Shown: in pieces, positions 50,285-63,396 of the stretch
Layout: each line of letters starts with the position of its first letter
How positions within the stretch are numbered: position 1 is the first letter of the stretch
Source: Chrysomallon squamiferum
Taxonomy: Eukaryota > Mollusca > Gastropoda > Neomphalida > Peltospiridae
NCBI GenBank assembly: GCA_012295275.1
Contig: CM022676.1
Location: 10,823,086 to 10,887,085 of the forward strand
Length of the DNA: 64,000 bases
Direction: 5' to 3'
Program-made: the position numbers and the translations under genes
Notes under the pieces: generated by a model
What the model was told of the DNA's origin: nothing
Databases searched by the model: none
What the model saw: the letters and a program-made list of their open reading frames with translations, nothing else

Positions 50285-50577
50285 TTCCTTTGGAGAAAGT
50301 CTCTATAACAAGTGAATCAACCCCAGTAAAGTCAGGGATTCTTACACAGATGACCTGTTCAACTAACCTTGCCATCCAGAAGCTGTAATCATGGACTTTA
50401 AATGGTACAAAGATAACAGATGGCATTACCAGCTCCACTGAGACAATTGTTGACTCTGGTATTGTAACAAGAGCAGTTTCAATAAAAAGTATAGTATAGA
50501 AGATAATGGGAAATGTTTGGTTTGTTCAGCTACTAGTGGTGAATATGTGTCATCTAACATCACCCTTGATATCACAG
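50285..50577 (+). pseudogene. Gene D exon 3: broken Ig domain 2
   Basis: Bounded by cattttaaag and acag|GTAGGT. It follows gene C exon 3 base by base in long stretches (ccagaagctgtaatca, gagacaattgttgactctgg). It has a single-base loss near 50367, a loss in atcatgg, and later stops, so no frame reads through. Being 7 bases shorter, it cannot keep frame. Confidence 0.65.
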
Positions 50578-51011
50578 GTAGGTTTCATTCATATTAATTC
50601 ATAATGGTATACTAGAAGTTATTATTATTAATATTATTTTACAGTGGGTAGGCAGACACACACACACACACACACAACACAATATGCTTTAATCAGTTAC
50701 TTTCTTGGCAGACAGTCCATAGAATCACCCTGAAATAACAGTTAAGCATTAATAATGTGTTTTGTATCCCCTATCAATTCAGCATCAATAATAATATGTA
50801 AATTAACCTCTAAAGGTCACTGTTTTTTGGATGAAGCTCAGATTTTGCAGATTTATATTTTATTTTGTCATCTATTAGAAGATTTGCCAAGATGAGGCCT
50901 TCAAAGGAATGGAAATTGTATGAGAAAATTCTAACCATTTAAAGGCACAGATATTCAGCCATCTTGAAAACTATTGAAACTAATTTCTTAAAGTCTGCTT
51001 ATTCTGAAAAA

Positions 51012-51051
<40 letters not shown>

Positions 51052-51184
51052 TTATAACAAAAATAAACAACTAAGATATACAGTATCTTCTGTGCATAGA
51101 GGAATCTACACTGACAAAATAATAGCTGAGGTTAATGAATAATTTGTAATTTAAACAGAAAACAATTCATTTTAAGAATGAAAA

Positions 51185-51384
51185 NNNNNNNNNNNNNNNN
51201 NNNNNNNNNNNNNNNNNNNNNNNNNNNNNNNNNNNNNNNNNNNNNNNNNNNNNNNNNNNNNNNNNNNNNNNNNNNNNNNNNNNNNNNNNNNNNNNNNNNN
51301 NNNNNNNNNNNNNNNNNNNNNNNNNNNNNNNNNNNNNNNNNNNNNNNNNNNNNNNNNNNNNNNNNNNNNNNNNNNNNNNNNNNN
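51185..51384. other. Assembly gap
   Basis: About 200 N residues sit at the edge of the CA-rich array. The true gap size is unknown. It could hold the missing 3' exons of gene D and of the FSTL1-like gene. Confidence 0.98.
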
Positions 51385-52923
51385 GTCACACACAACAGTC
51401 ACACACAACAGTCACACACACAACAGTCACACACACAACAGTCACACACAACAGTAACACACACAACAGTCACACACAACAGTCACACACACAACAGTAA
51501 CACACAACAGTCACACACACAACAGTAACACACAACAACACACAACAGTCACACACACAACAGTCACACACAACAGTCACACACACACAACACAGTCACA
51601 CACACAACAGTCACACACACAACAGTCACACACAAGTCACACACAAACAGTCACACACACAACAGTCACACACACAACACACACACACAGTCACACACAA
51701 CAGTCACACACACAACAGTCACACACACAACAGTACACACAACAGTCAACACAGTCACACACACACAGTCACACACACAACAGTCACACACAACACACAC
51801 ACACAACACACACACAACAGTCACACACAACAGTCACACACAACACACACACACACACAACACACACACACACACACAGTCACACACAACAGTAACACAC
51901 ACACAGTCAGTAACACAAACAGTCACACACACACACACAGTAACACACACAGTCACACACAACAGTCACACACACAACAGTCACAACACACAACACACAC
52001 ACAACAACAGTCACACACACACACACAACAGTAACACACACAACAGTCACACACACAACACACACACACAACAGTCACACACACACAACAGTCACACACA
52101 CAACAGTCACACACACAACACACAACACACACACAAACAGTCACACACAACAGTCACACACAACAGTACACACAACAGTCACACACACAACAACAGTCAC
52201 ACACACAACAGTCACACACACACAACAGTCACAACAGTCACACACACAACAGACACACACACAACAGTCACACACACACACAACACAACAGTCACACACA
52301 ACACACACACACACAACAGTCACACACACAACAGTCACACACACACACACAACACACACACACACACACACACAACACACACACACAACACACACACAAC
52401 ACACACACACACAACACACAACACACACACAGTACACACACACAACAGTCACACACACACAACACACACAACAGTCAACACAACAGTCACACACAACAGT
52501 CACACAACAGTCACACACAACAGTCACACACACAACAGTCACACACACACACAACAGTCACACACACAACACACACACAACACACACACAGTCACACACA
52601 GTCACACACAACAGTAACACAAACAGTCACACAACAGTCAACACACAACAGTCACACACACACAACAGTAACACACAACAGTCACACACACACAACAGAC
52701 ACACACACACAACAGTCACACACACAACAGTCACACACACACAACACACACACACAACAGTCACACAACACACAAACAGTCACACACAACAGTAACACAC
52801 ACAACAGTAACACACAACAAACAGTCACACACACAACAGTCACACACACACAGTAACACACACACACAACAGTCACACACACACAACAGTCACACACAAC
52901 AGTCACACACACAACACACACAC

Positions 52924-52959
<36 letters not shown>

Positions 52960-55945
52960 CACACACACAACAGTCACACAACAGTCACACACAACAACAC
53001 ACACACAACAGTAACACACACACACACAACAGTCAACACACAACAGTCACACAGTCACACACAACAGTCACACACAACAGTAACACAACAGTAACACACA
53101 CACACAACAGTCAACAGTAACACACACACACACACACACAACAGTCACACACACACACAACAGTCACACACACAGTCACACACAACAGTCACACACACAA
53201 CAGTCACACACAACAGTCACACACAACAGTCACACACACACAACACACACACAACAGACACACAACACACACAACACACACACAACAGTCACACACACAA
53301 CAGTCACACACAAACAGTCACACACAACAGTCACACACAACACAGTCACACAACAGTCACACACAAACAGTCACACACACAACAGTCACACACACAACAG
53401 TAACACACACACAGTCACACACACAACAGTAACACACACACAGTCACACACAAACAGTCACACACACAACAGTCACACACACAACAGTCACACACACAGT
53501 CACACACACAGTCACACACAACAACACACACACACACACACAACAGTCACACACAACAGTCACACAACACACACAACAGTCACACACACACACACACACA
53601 CAGTCACACACACAACAGTCACACACACACAGTCACAACACACACACACAACACACAACACAACAGTCACACACAACAGTCACACACACAGTAACACACA
53701 GTCACACACACAACAGTCACACACAACAACAGTAACACACACACAGTAACACACAACAACAGTCACACACAACAGTCACACACACAGTCACACACACAAC
53801 ACACACACACAACAGTCACACACAACAGTCACACACAACAGTCACACACACAACAGACACACACAACAGTCACACACAACAGTAACACACAACAGTCACA
53901 CACAACAGTCACACACAACAGTCACACAACAACACACACACAACAGTCAACAACACACACAACAACAACACAACACACACAACAGTCACACACACAACAG
54001 TCACACACACAAACAACAGTCACACACACAGTCACACACAACACACACACACACAACACACACACACACACAACAGTAACACACAACAGTCACACACAAA
54101 CAGTAACAGTACACAACACACACACAACAGTCACACACAACAACAGTCACACACAACAGTCAACACACAAACAGTCACACACACACAACAGTCACAACAC
54201 ACACAACACACACAACAACAGTCACACACACAAACAGTCACACACAAACAGTCACACACACAACAGTCAACACAACAGTCACACACAAACAGTCACACAC
54301 ACAACACACAACACACACACAAAATAGTCACACACACACAGTCAGTCACACACAACAGTAACACACACAACAGTCACACACAGTCACAACAGTCACACAC
54401 AACAGTCACACACACAACAGTCACACACACAACAGTCACACACACAACAGTCACACACACACACACACAACAGTCAACACACACACACAACAGTCACAAC
54501 AGTCACACACACAACAGTCACACACAGTCACAACACACACAACAGTCACACAACAGTCACACACAACACAGTCAGTAACACAACAGTCACACACACAACA
54601 GTCACACACAACAGTCACAACACACACACAACAGTCACAACAGTCACACACACAACACACACAACAAACAGTCACACACAGTCACACACACACACACAGT
54701 CAACAGTCACACACAACAGTCACACACAACAGTCACACACACACACAGTCACAACAGTCACAGTCACACACACAGTCAACACACACAGTCACACACACAA
54801 CAGTCACACAAACAACACACAACAGTCACACACACAACAGTCACACACAACAGTCACACACACAACAGTCACACACACACACACAACAGTAACACACAAC
54901 AGTCAACAGTCACACACACAACAGTCACACACACACAACAGTCACACACACAACAGACACACACACAACAGTCACACACAACAGTCACACACAGTCACAC
55001 ACACACAACAGTCACACACAACAACACACACAGTAACACAACAGTCACACACACAACAGTCACACACACAACAGTCACACACACAAGTCACACACAACAG
55101 TCACACACACACACACAACAGTCACACACACAACAGTCACACACAACAGTCACACACAACAGTCAACACAACACACACACAACAGTCAACAGACACACAC
55201 ACAACAGTCACACACAACAGTACACACACAACAGTAACACACACAGTCACACAACAGTCACACACAACACACACAACAGTAACACAACAGTCACACACAC
55301 ACACACACACACAGTCACACACACAACAGTAACACACACACACAACACAACAGTCACACACAGTCACACACACAACACACACAACACACACACACACAAC
55401 AGTAACACAACAGTCACACACAACAGTCACACACACAACAGTCACACACAACAGTCACACACAACAGTCACACACACAGTAACAACAGTCACACACACAG
55501 TCACACACAACACACACACACAACACACACAACAGTCACACACAACAGTCACACACAGTCACACACACACACACACACACAACACACACACAGTACACAC
55601 AACAGTCACACACACAGACACACACACAACAGTCACACACACACACAACAGTCACACACAACAGTCACACACAACAGTCACACACACACAACAGACACAA
55701 CAGTACAAAGTAGTCACACACACAACACACACACACACACACACACACAACAGACACACACACAACAGTCACACACAACAGACACACACAAGTCACACAC
55801 ACAACAGACACACACACAACAGTCACACACACAACAGACACACACACAACAGACACACACACAACAGACACACACACAACAGACACACACACAAGTCACA
55901 CACATAACAGACACACACACAACAGACACACACACACAGAACATA
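51385..55945. repeat. CA-rich ACAGT tandem array (about 4.5 kb)
   Basis: The array consists of imperfect tandem units of the type CAGT followed by 3-7 CA steps and CAA (mostly 11-15 bases). Variants include cagtaacaca and, near 55740-55945, cagacacacacacaa. On the plus strand it is nearly free of T except in CAGT. Long open frames in it are repeat artefacts. It lies in the intron after the VWC exon of the FSTL1-like gene. Confidence 0.95.
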
Positions 55946-56015
55946 CAACAGTGTATGTTACAAAACACTGAACACACCTGTGACTGGATGTGAAAATGGA
56001 AATTAATAAACTTAC

Positions 56016-56079
56016 CAGGTGTTACACTCTACCACTGTCTTCGCACCATCGGAGAAATGTTTGTCTTCCAGAAAACATT
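56016..56079 (-). CDS. FSTL1-like exon: start of VWC domain
   Basis: This is a 64-base exon after aatttctttcag, ending TG|GTAAGT. It encodes KCFLEDKHFSDGAKTVVECN and then TC. It corresponds to the [20 protein letters not shown] region of vertebrate FSTL1. The following VWC exon is not found before the CA array, 71 bases away. Confidence 0.82.
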
Positions 56080-56805
56080 CTGAAAGAAATTAAACAGTGT
56101 CTTTGTCTATGTAGATATGTTTATACGTGTGTGACTGTGTTTGTGTTTGCTGTGTGTTTTTGCCTGTGAGAATCTGTGCCTGTGTTTCTGTGTATGTTTG
56201 TGATGTGTTGTGTGCATGTTGTCTGTGTGTGTTGCGTGTGTGTGTATCTAAGTCTATATATAAATGTATATGCATGTGTTTATGTTTCTGTGTGTGAATG
56301 TGTAACTATGTATGTATGTGAATGTGTGTGTGTATGTTGCGGTGTCACTGTGTGTGTGTGTGTTGAGGTGTCACTGTGTGTGTGTCACTGTGTGTGTGTA
56401 TGTTTTGTTCAGTGACTGACACTCACTTTTTGGTTGAGGTTTGAACTGTGGATGAAGAAGATGAAGAAATTCTCTGAAGTCCAGCGCCCAGTTTCCATCG
56501 TGGTCACCCAGACTGACCAATGCGTCCACACACAGACCTCTGTTGTATAACAATAACAATAATAACAATAACAATAACAATAACAACAATAACAATAACA
56601 ATAACAATCACAATAACAATAACAATAATAATAACAATAATAACAATAACAATAACAATAATAATAACAATAACAATAATAATAACAATAATAATAAAAA
56701 TAACAATGATAATAATAACAATAATAATAATTCTACTACTACTACTACTACTAGTAATAATAATAATAATAACAATAATAACAATAATAATAATATTATA
56801 ATAAC

Positions 56806-56842
<37 letters not shown>

Positions 56843-59800
56843 TTTTTTACCAAATCAATTATTCGGCAAGCTAGGGACTCAAATGGCTCCAGATTACTAG
56901 ACACATACTAGACACATACTAGACACATACTAGTCACATACTAGAAAGATACTAGACACATACTAGAAACATACTAGAAACATACTAGACACATACTAGA
57001 AATATACTAGTCACATACTAGAAAGATACTAGTCACATACTAGAAACATACTAGAAACATACTAGTCACATACTAGAAACATACTAGTCACATACTAGAA
57101 AGATACTAGACACATACTAGTAACATATTAGTCACATACTAGAAACATACTAGACACATACTAGAAACATACTAGTCACATACTAGAAACATACTAGACA
57201 CATACTAGAAACATACTAGAAACATACTAGTAACATACTAGTCACATACTAGTCACATACTAGAAACATACTAGACACATACTAGAAACATACTAGTCAC
57301 ATACTAGTCACATACTAGAAACATACTAGTCACATACTAGAAACATACTAGACACATACTAGAAACATACTAGTAACATACTAGTCACATACTAGTCACA
57401 TACTAGACACATACTAGTCACATACTAGAAACATACTAGAGACATACTAGTCACATACTAGTCACATACTAGACACATACTAGTCACATACTAGAAACAT
57501 ACTAGACACATACTAGTCACATACTAGACACATACTAGTCACATACTAGAAACATACTAGACACATACTAGTCACATACTAGACACATACTAGACACATA
57601 CTAGTCACATACTAGAAACATACTACACATACTAGAGACATACCAGACACATACTAGTCACATACTAGAAACATACTAGTAACATACTAGACACATACTA
57701 GAGATATACTAGTCACATACTAGTCACATACTAGACACATACTAGTCACATACTAGAAACATATTAGTCACATACTAGTCACATACTAGACACATACTAG
57801 AAACATACTAGACACATACTAGAAACATACTAGTCACATACTAGTCACATACTAGAAACATACTAGAAACATACTAGTCACATACTAGAAACATACTAGT
57901 CACATACTAGTCACATACTAGAAACATACTAGACACATACTAGAAACATACTAGTCACATACTAGAAAGATACTAGACACATACTAGAAACATACTAGAA
58001 ACATACTAGTAACATACTAGTCACATACTAGTCACATACTAGTCACATACTAGAAAGATACTAGACACATACTAGTCACATACTAGTCACATACTAGTCA
58101 CATACTAGAAACATACTAGAAACATACTAGTCACATACTAGAAACATACTAGTCACATACTAGTCACATACTAGAAACATACTAGTCACATACTAGAAAC
58201 ATACTAGAAACATACTAGTCACATACTAGTCACATACTAGAAACATACTAGAAACATACTAGTCACATACTAGAAACATACTAGTCACATTCTAGAAACA
58301 TACTAGACACATACTAGAAACATACTAGTCACATACTAGAAAGATACTAGACACATACTAGAAACATACTAGAAACATACTAGTAACATACTAGTCACAT
58401 ACTAGTCATATACTAGTCACATACTAGAAACATACTAGACACATACTAGAAACATACTAGTAACATACTAGTCACATACTAGAAACATACTAGAAACATA
58501 CTAGAAACATACTAGTCCCATACTAGTCACATACTAGAAACATACTAGAAACATACTAGTCACATACTAGAAACATACTAGTCACATACTAGAAACATAC
58601 TAGAAACATACTAGTCACATACTAGAAACATACTAGAAACATACTAGAAACATACTAGAAATATACTAGTCACATACTAGTCACATACTAGAAACATACT
58701 AGAAACATACTAGAAACATACTAGTCACATACTAGAAACATACTAGACACATACTAGAAACATACTAGACATACTAGTCACATACTAGTCACATACTAGA
58801 CACATATTAGTCACATACTAGAAACATACTAGACAGATACTAGTCACATACTAGACACATACTAGTCACATACTAGAAACATACTAGACACATACTAGTC
58901 ACATACTAGACACATACTAGACACATACTAGTCAATACTAGAAACATACTACACATACTAGAGACATACCAGACACATACTAGACACATACTAGACACAT
59001 ACTAGAAACATACTAGTCACATACTAGAAAGATACTAGACACATACTAGTAACATATTAGTCACATACTAGAAACATACTAGACACATACTAGAAACATA
59101 CTAGTCACATACTAGAAACATACTAGACACATACTAGAAACATACTAGAAACATACTAGTAACATACTAGTCACATACTAGTCACATACTAGTCACATAC
59201 TAGAAACATACTAGACACATACTAGAAACATACTAGTCACATACTAGTCACATACTAGAAACATACTAGAAACATACTAGTCACATACTAGAAACATACT
59301 AGACACACACTAGAAACATACTAGTAACATACTAGTCACATACTAGTCACATACTAGTCACATACTAGAAACATACTAGAGACATACTAGTCACATACTA
59401 GTCACATACTAGACACATACTAGAAACATACTAGTCACATACTAGTCACATACTAGTCACATACTAGAAACATACTAGACACATACTAGTCACATACTAG
59501 ACACATACTAGACACATACTAGTCACATACTAGAAACATACTACACATACTAGAGACATACCAGACACATACTAGACACATACTAGACACATACTAGACA
59601 TAGTAGTCACATACTAGTCACATACTAGACACATACTAGTCACATACTAGACACATACTAGTCACATACTAGACACATACTAGAGACATACTAGATACAT
59701 ACTAGTCACATACTAGAGACATACTAGTCACATACTAGTCACATACTACACACATACTAGACACATACTAGTCACATACAAAACATACTAGTCACAGAGT

Positions 59801-60773
59801 AGTCAGATACTAGACACATACTAGTCACATACTAGACACATACTAGAGACATACTAGACACATACTAGTCACATACTAGACACATACTAGTCACATACTA
59901 GACACATACTAGAGACATACTAGACACATACTAGTCACATACTAGACAATACTAGAGACATACTAAACACATACTAGAGACATACTAAACACATACTAGA
60001 CACATACTAGTCACATACTAGACACATACTAGTCACATACTAGACACATACTAGACACATACTAAACACATACTTGTCACATACTAGACACATACTTCTT
60101 TTTTAATTCATTAAAAAATTTAAATTACCTATAGAAAATGTGATCTATAATAAATACGATAAGAAAACATAATTTTAATAAAACAATATCTCAACAAATT
60201 AACACACTTCTTAAAACACTTAAATTTCTTACAATATGTATAATATATCACATGAAAATTCAACAAAGAAAAACATTAATTTAACAGGTAGAATGACTTC
60301 TGTGATAGATTTACAGCAGCAGTCTCACTGAATCTGTTCAACATGTACGTCATGGAAACGACTAATGCAGTGAATGGTGACTTACAGAGTGACTAATGCA
60401 GTGAGTGGTGACTTACAGTGTGACTAATGCAGTGAGTGGTGACTTACAGTGTGACTAATTTAAAAGTAGTCACTTAATAATAATACTACTACTAATAAAT
60501 AACTGCCTGTTTTTTTTTTGTATTTTCCGGATGCCAGATAAATGGTTCAGTACCTGTACTACTACTAATAACAGTAACAGTAATAACAATAATAACAATA
60601 CTACTAATAATAACAATATTAGTAATAATAATAACAAAAATGATAATGATAATAATAATAATAATAGTAATAATAATAATAACAAAAATGATAATGATAA
60701 TAATAATAATAATAATAGTAGTAATAATAATACTAATAACAATAATAATAATAGTGATGAATGATATCCCAGC

Positions 60774-60804
<31 letters not shown>

Positions 60805-62485
60805 TCGGCTATTGGGTTTCAAACAAAATGAAATATACGAAAATGATGAACATCCTCTATTTAAAAGGTCAAAACCAAAATCAGTCAAAACAGTGCAAAG
60901 AGCTGTGTACAACAACAATATCAATAATAATAAAAATAAATAAATAATAATGTTAATAATAATAATAAATTAATAATAATGTTAATAATAGATAATAATA
61001 ATAATAAATTAATAATAATGTTAATAATAGATAATAATAATGATAATTACGATGATGGTAATAAGAACAACAAAATAGGAATAATAATGATGATAATAAT
61101 AATAATGACAGCAGCAGTAGTAGTAGTAGCTGCAGCAGTAATAATAATAAATTAATAATAATGATAATGATGTTGATGTTCATAAGGACCAACAGTAGCA
61201 AACACTAACCCTATTTCTACAACAACAAAAATAACCTATAAATGACACTGTGACAACAAAGTCAGTGACCTTAGCACATGAGCTCCAGTGTCTGTTGGTT
61301 TGTCAGCTCGTTTTTTCTCTGTACACTTCAGTACTTCATCAGCATCCAATCGGTTGTTGCGATTTTGGTCACATGACTGGAAAACATCCAACGTCATATC
61401 CTGATACGATTTCTCTGCAGTAAAAATGACATGTAAGACAGAGCGATCAGAAATATATATTACATAACAGAACATCTTCTATCACCTTATCCCTTTTATT
61501 TCAGTTTATTTAACCAATCATGACAGATCTTTCTACGATTCTCAATCAACTCTCGTTTTTTTTGTGTTTTTTTTTTTTTTGAGTTCATCATCTCATGAAA
61601 CGAATCTGTAAACAATAATTTCACCCAATCACGATAGTTTTGATTATAATTTCACCCAATCAAGATACAGTTTTGATTATAATTTCACCCAATCAAGATA
61701 CAGTTTTGATTATAATTTCACCCAATCAAGATACAGTTTTGATTATAATTTCACCCAATCAAGATAGAGTTTTGAATATAATTTCACCCAATCAAGATAC
61801 AGTTTTGATTATAATTTCACCCAATCAAGATACAGTTTTGAATATAATTTCACCCAATCAAGATACAGTTTTGATTATAATTTCACCCAATCAAGATAGA
61901 GTTTTGAATATAATTTCACCCAATCAAGATACAGTTTTGATTATAATTTCACCCAATCAAGATACAGTTTTGAATATAATTTCACCCAATCAAGATACAG
62001 TTTTGATTATAATTTCACCCAATCAAAATAGAGTTTTGACTATAATTTCTGCCACGGATCAAAACTCCTTTCACCATAGATCTTGTATCTATAGTTCCAA
62101 CCAATCAACAAAGATTTTTTGTAATACAATTTCATCCAATCAGAACTGACTCACTATTGACTACGGCTTGACGTTTGATCCAATCAACAAGCAGCTGTCT
62201 GAGTTCGTCTCGCTGTACTTGGTAGCAGACGAGAGGAAGCTTTTCTCCGACTTCCTTCTGAAGAGTCTCTTCCTTCATTCTAACAGTTGTCTGCTCGTCT
62301 AAAAACAATTGTTTAAAAGCAAGCTTTATACACAGCTAAACTGCGATATTTTAAAAACAATTAATAACATAGAAGTAACAGAAGAAGAAAACTTTGTTTA
62401 GAGAGATGAATTACAATCCACACACACACAGAAACTAATAAAAATATAAATATAATTTTTTTTATCATTATTAATAAATGCTTTG

Positions 62486-62516
<31 letters not shown>

Positions 62517-63396
62517 ACATTGTATTAAACTAAAAAAAATAAGCTGTAATTAAAATAAATATATATTTATGAACATGATTGTTTTAAGCAAATGGAAATG
62601 TGCAAAGGAGATATTTGTGTAGGAGGCGAGCGAGGGTACTGGGTGAGGTATGCACATGAAATTAAATTTCATCTAAAAACATAAATGTGCTGATGTGGAA
62701 ATTTAAAAATTAAAATAAGTATACGAGACCAGAGTTATTCCAACAGTTTTGCTGGGCACATTTAGTTTTTCACTTTTCATTCGCTCCTTAATTAAAAGGC
62801 TCAGTATTAAGTGTCATATATTTGTTTTCTTCAAGGTTAGTGTTTTTATTTTCTACTTCTTAATTTATTTTATTTTTAATTATTTATTTATATTTTTCTT
62901 ATTTTACTTATTATAATTATTATCCCCCCCATGACATTTTCAGTGACGTAACTAAAGAGCGGTAAATACAGCACTCAGATGGAGGCGCGCACTTTCTGTT
63001 TGACTGGTATTTTTTAAGCTTATGTTTTGGTAAAGTTATTGGAAAGATGGGTGTCTATCAGACGTTTTAAATTTCAGTGCTTGCCACATTCGCCTATTTC
63101 CATAGATATGCCTCTGTGTTTTACCGGTGAGTGTGTAAGTTATTTTTAGTAGTGTTTTTAAAAACATGGCTGACACGTACTGACACAAGCTCGACGATGT
63201 TTTAAGCGAATCTTGCGATGTTCAACACACGCAATTCGATGCATTTCACACGGATTATAGTACGTCCGTCCGTCTGTAGCACAGACTGGATGATGTCGTA
63301 GCGGACACGTCAGACGACATTCGCAGTGGCGTGTGCCATCTCTCTTTCTGACACATTCCTGTCCAGTTCGACACCTCACACTGCCACACACTCGAC
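56016..63396 (-). CDS. Follistatin-related protein 1-like (FSTL1/SPARC family), partial
   Basis: Five exons on the minus strand join without a break: 63396-63181, 62298-62155, 61414-61270, 56539-56427 and 56079-56016 (682 coding bases, about 227 residues). The domain order is follistatin/Kazal, a linker with CYQVQRDELRQLLVDW, EF-hand 1, EF-hand 2, then the start of a VWC domain. This is the order in vertebrate FSTL1, a secreted glycoprotein of the SPARC family. The boundary LLR-GLCVDAL of the vertebrate protein is matched by HVLR-GLCVDAL here. Both EF loops keep acidic calcium-binding positions. The signal-peptide end lies above 64000. The rest of the VWC domain and the C-terminus were not found and should lie beyond 51.4 kb. 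No stops or frameshifts were seen. Confidence 0.85.
56427..56539 (-). CDS. FSTL1-like exon: EF-hand 2
   Basis: This is a 113-base exon after tatacaacag, ending A|GTGAGT. It encodes GLCVDALVSLGDHDGNWALD and then FREFLHLLHPQFKP. The loop DHDGNWALDFRE has Asp, Asp, Asn, Asp and Glu at calcium positions. Its similarity to vertebrate FSTL1 (FQEFLKCLNPSFNP) is the strongest single diagnostic in the gene. Confidence 0.9.
56552..56860. repeat. AAT/AAC trinucleotide tract
   Basis: About 300 bases of mixed aat/aac repeats, with a short act run, begin within 15 bases of the EF-hand 2 acceptor. On the gene's sense strand the tract is pyrimidine-poor near the splice site except ttatacaacag, so the branch point must lie within or beyond the repeat. 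Confidence 0.9.
56896..60095. repeat. 11-bp minisatellite (acatactag + two variable bases), about 3.2 kb
   Basis: About 290 units of acatactag followed by ac, aa or tc (rarely ga, ta). Longer blocks recur: the variant string around 57070-57260, with a single catattag unit, reappears at about 59005-59200. A short-unit motif (tactacacatactagaga) occurs at 57621, 58947 and 59539. The array lies in the intron between the two EF-hand exons. Confidence 0.95.
60358..60462. repeat. 31-bp tandem repeat, about 3 copies
   Basis: The unit is of the type gactaatgcagtgagtggtg plus acttacagtgt. On the sense strand of the FSTL1-like gene each unit carries ctgtaagtcacc, a donor-like GTAAGT. It is intronic. 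Confidence 0.8.
60470..61175. repeat. Intronic AAT/ACT/AAC low-complexity tracts
   Basis: These are mixed trinucleotide runs at 60480-60500, 60560-60765 and 60915-61175 with a short unique piece between (60800-60910). Open frames here (poly-Asn, poly-Leu) are artefacts. Confidence 0.85.
61270..61414 (-). CDS. FSTL1-like exon: EF-hand 1
   Basis: This is a 145-base exon after tttactgcag, ending AG|GTCACT. It encodes SYQDMTLDVFQSCD, then the loop DQNRNNRLDADEV, with Asp/Asn/Asn/Asp/Glu at the calcium positions 1, 3, 5, 9 and 12. It ends HVLR, the residue before GLCVDAL. Confidence 0.85.
61616..62050. repeat. 33-bp minisatellite, about 13 copies
   Basis: The unit is of the type aatttcacccaatcaagata followed by cagttttgattat. 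Copies alternate between gattata and gaatata. Because 33 is a multiple of 3, the plus strand stays open for 169 codons (61640-62149) with an 11-residue period, but this is not convincing as a gene. It lies in the intron between the linker and EF-hand 1 exons. Confidence 0.92.
62155..62298 (-). CDS. FSTL1-like exon: linker to EF-hands
   Basis: This is a 144-base exon after ttttttag, ending A|GTGAGT. It encodes VRMKEETLQKEVGEKL and LVCYQVQRDELRQLLVDW. The latter corresponds to the CYQSNRDELRRRIIQW helix of vertebrate FSTL1. Phase 1 on both sides joins the neighbours cleanly. Confidence 0.85.
63181..63396 (-). CDS. FSTL1-like exon: follistatin/Kazal domain
   Basis: This is a 216-base exon, phase 1 to phase 1, between gtgtttag and A|GTACGT. 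The first half is EGF-like (CGSVRCRTGQEC, HCEC). The second half is a Kazal domain with CPLRHHPVCATDGRTYYNPC, then CEMHRIAC and a closing RRAC. All expected Cys are present. The basic stretch KIRLKHRR replaces the less charged vertebrate sequence. Confidence 0.88.

Larger units (their letters stand above)
47770..50577 (+). pseudogene. Gene D: two-Ig protein with broken second Ig exon
   Basis: The exons are 47770-47839 (signal peptide, ATG 47773), 48581-48889 (Ig 1) and 50285-50577 (Ig 2 relic). The first two are intact, in phase 1, with strong donors (GTGAGT, GTAAGT). The third is 293 bases against 300 in gene C. A lost base in the CC-TTGCC region shifts the frame, and more stops follow (TAG, TAA), although acceptor and donor remain. 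No TM or anchor exon lies before the assembly gap at 51185. The gene is either a pseudogene or makes only a truncated secreted first domain. Confidence 0.6.

Noticed and set aside
51953-55977. Many Cys/Val-rich open frames across the CA array
   Set aside because: They are translations of a tandem repeat with no stops in some frames. They have no start context, splice signals or complexity of a gene.
56520-56911. Poly-Asn and poly-Leu open frames
   Set aside because: They are products of AAT/AAC repeats, adjacent to but not part of the EF-hand 2 exon.
51385-60095. Tandem arrays as CRISPR or centromere
   Set aside because: Units are contiguous without spacers, the host is eukaryotic, and the arrays sit in introns of a conserved gene. 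They are better called intronic satellites.
61640-62149. 169-codon frame as a repeat protein gene
   Set aside because: The period of 33 bases explains the open frame, and it lies in an intron on the opposite strand.
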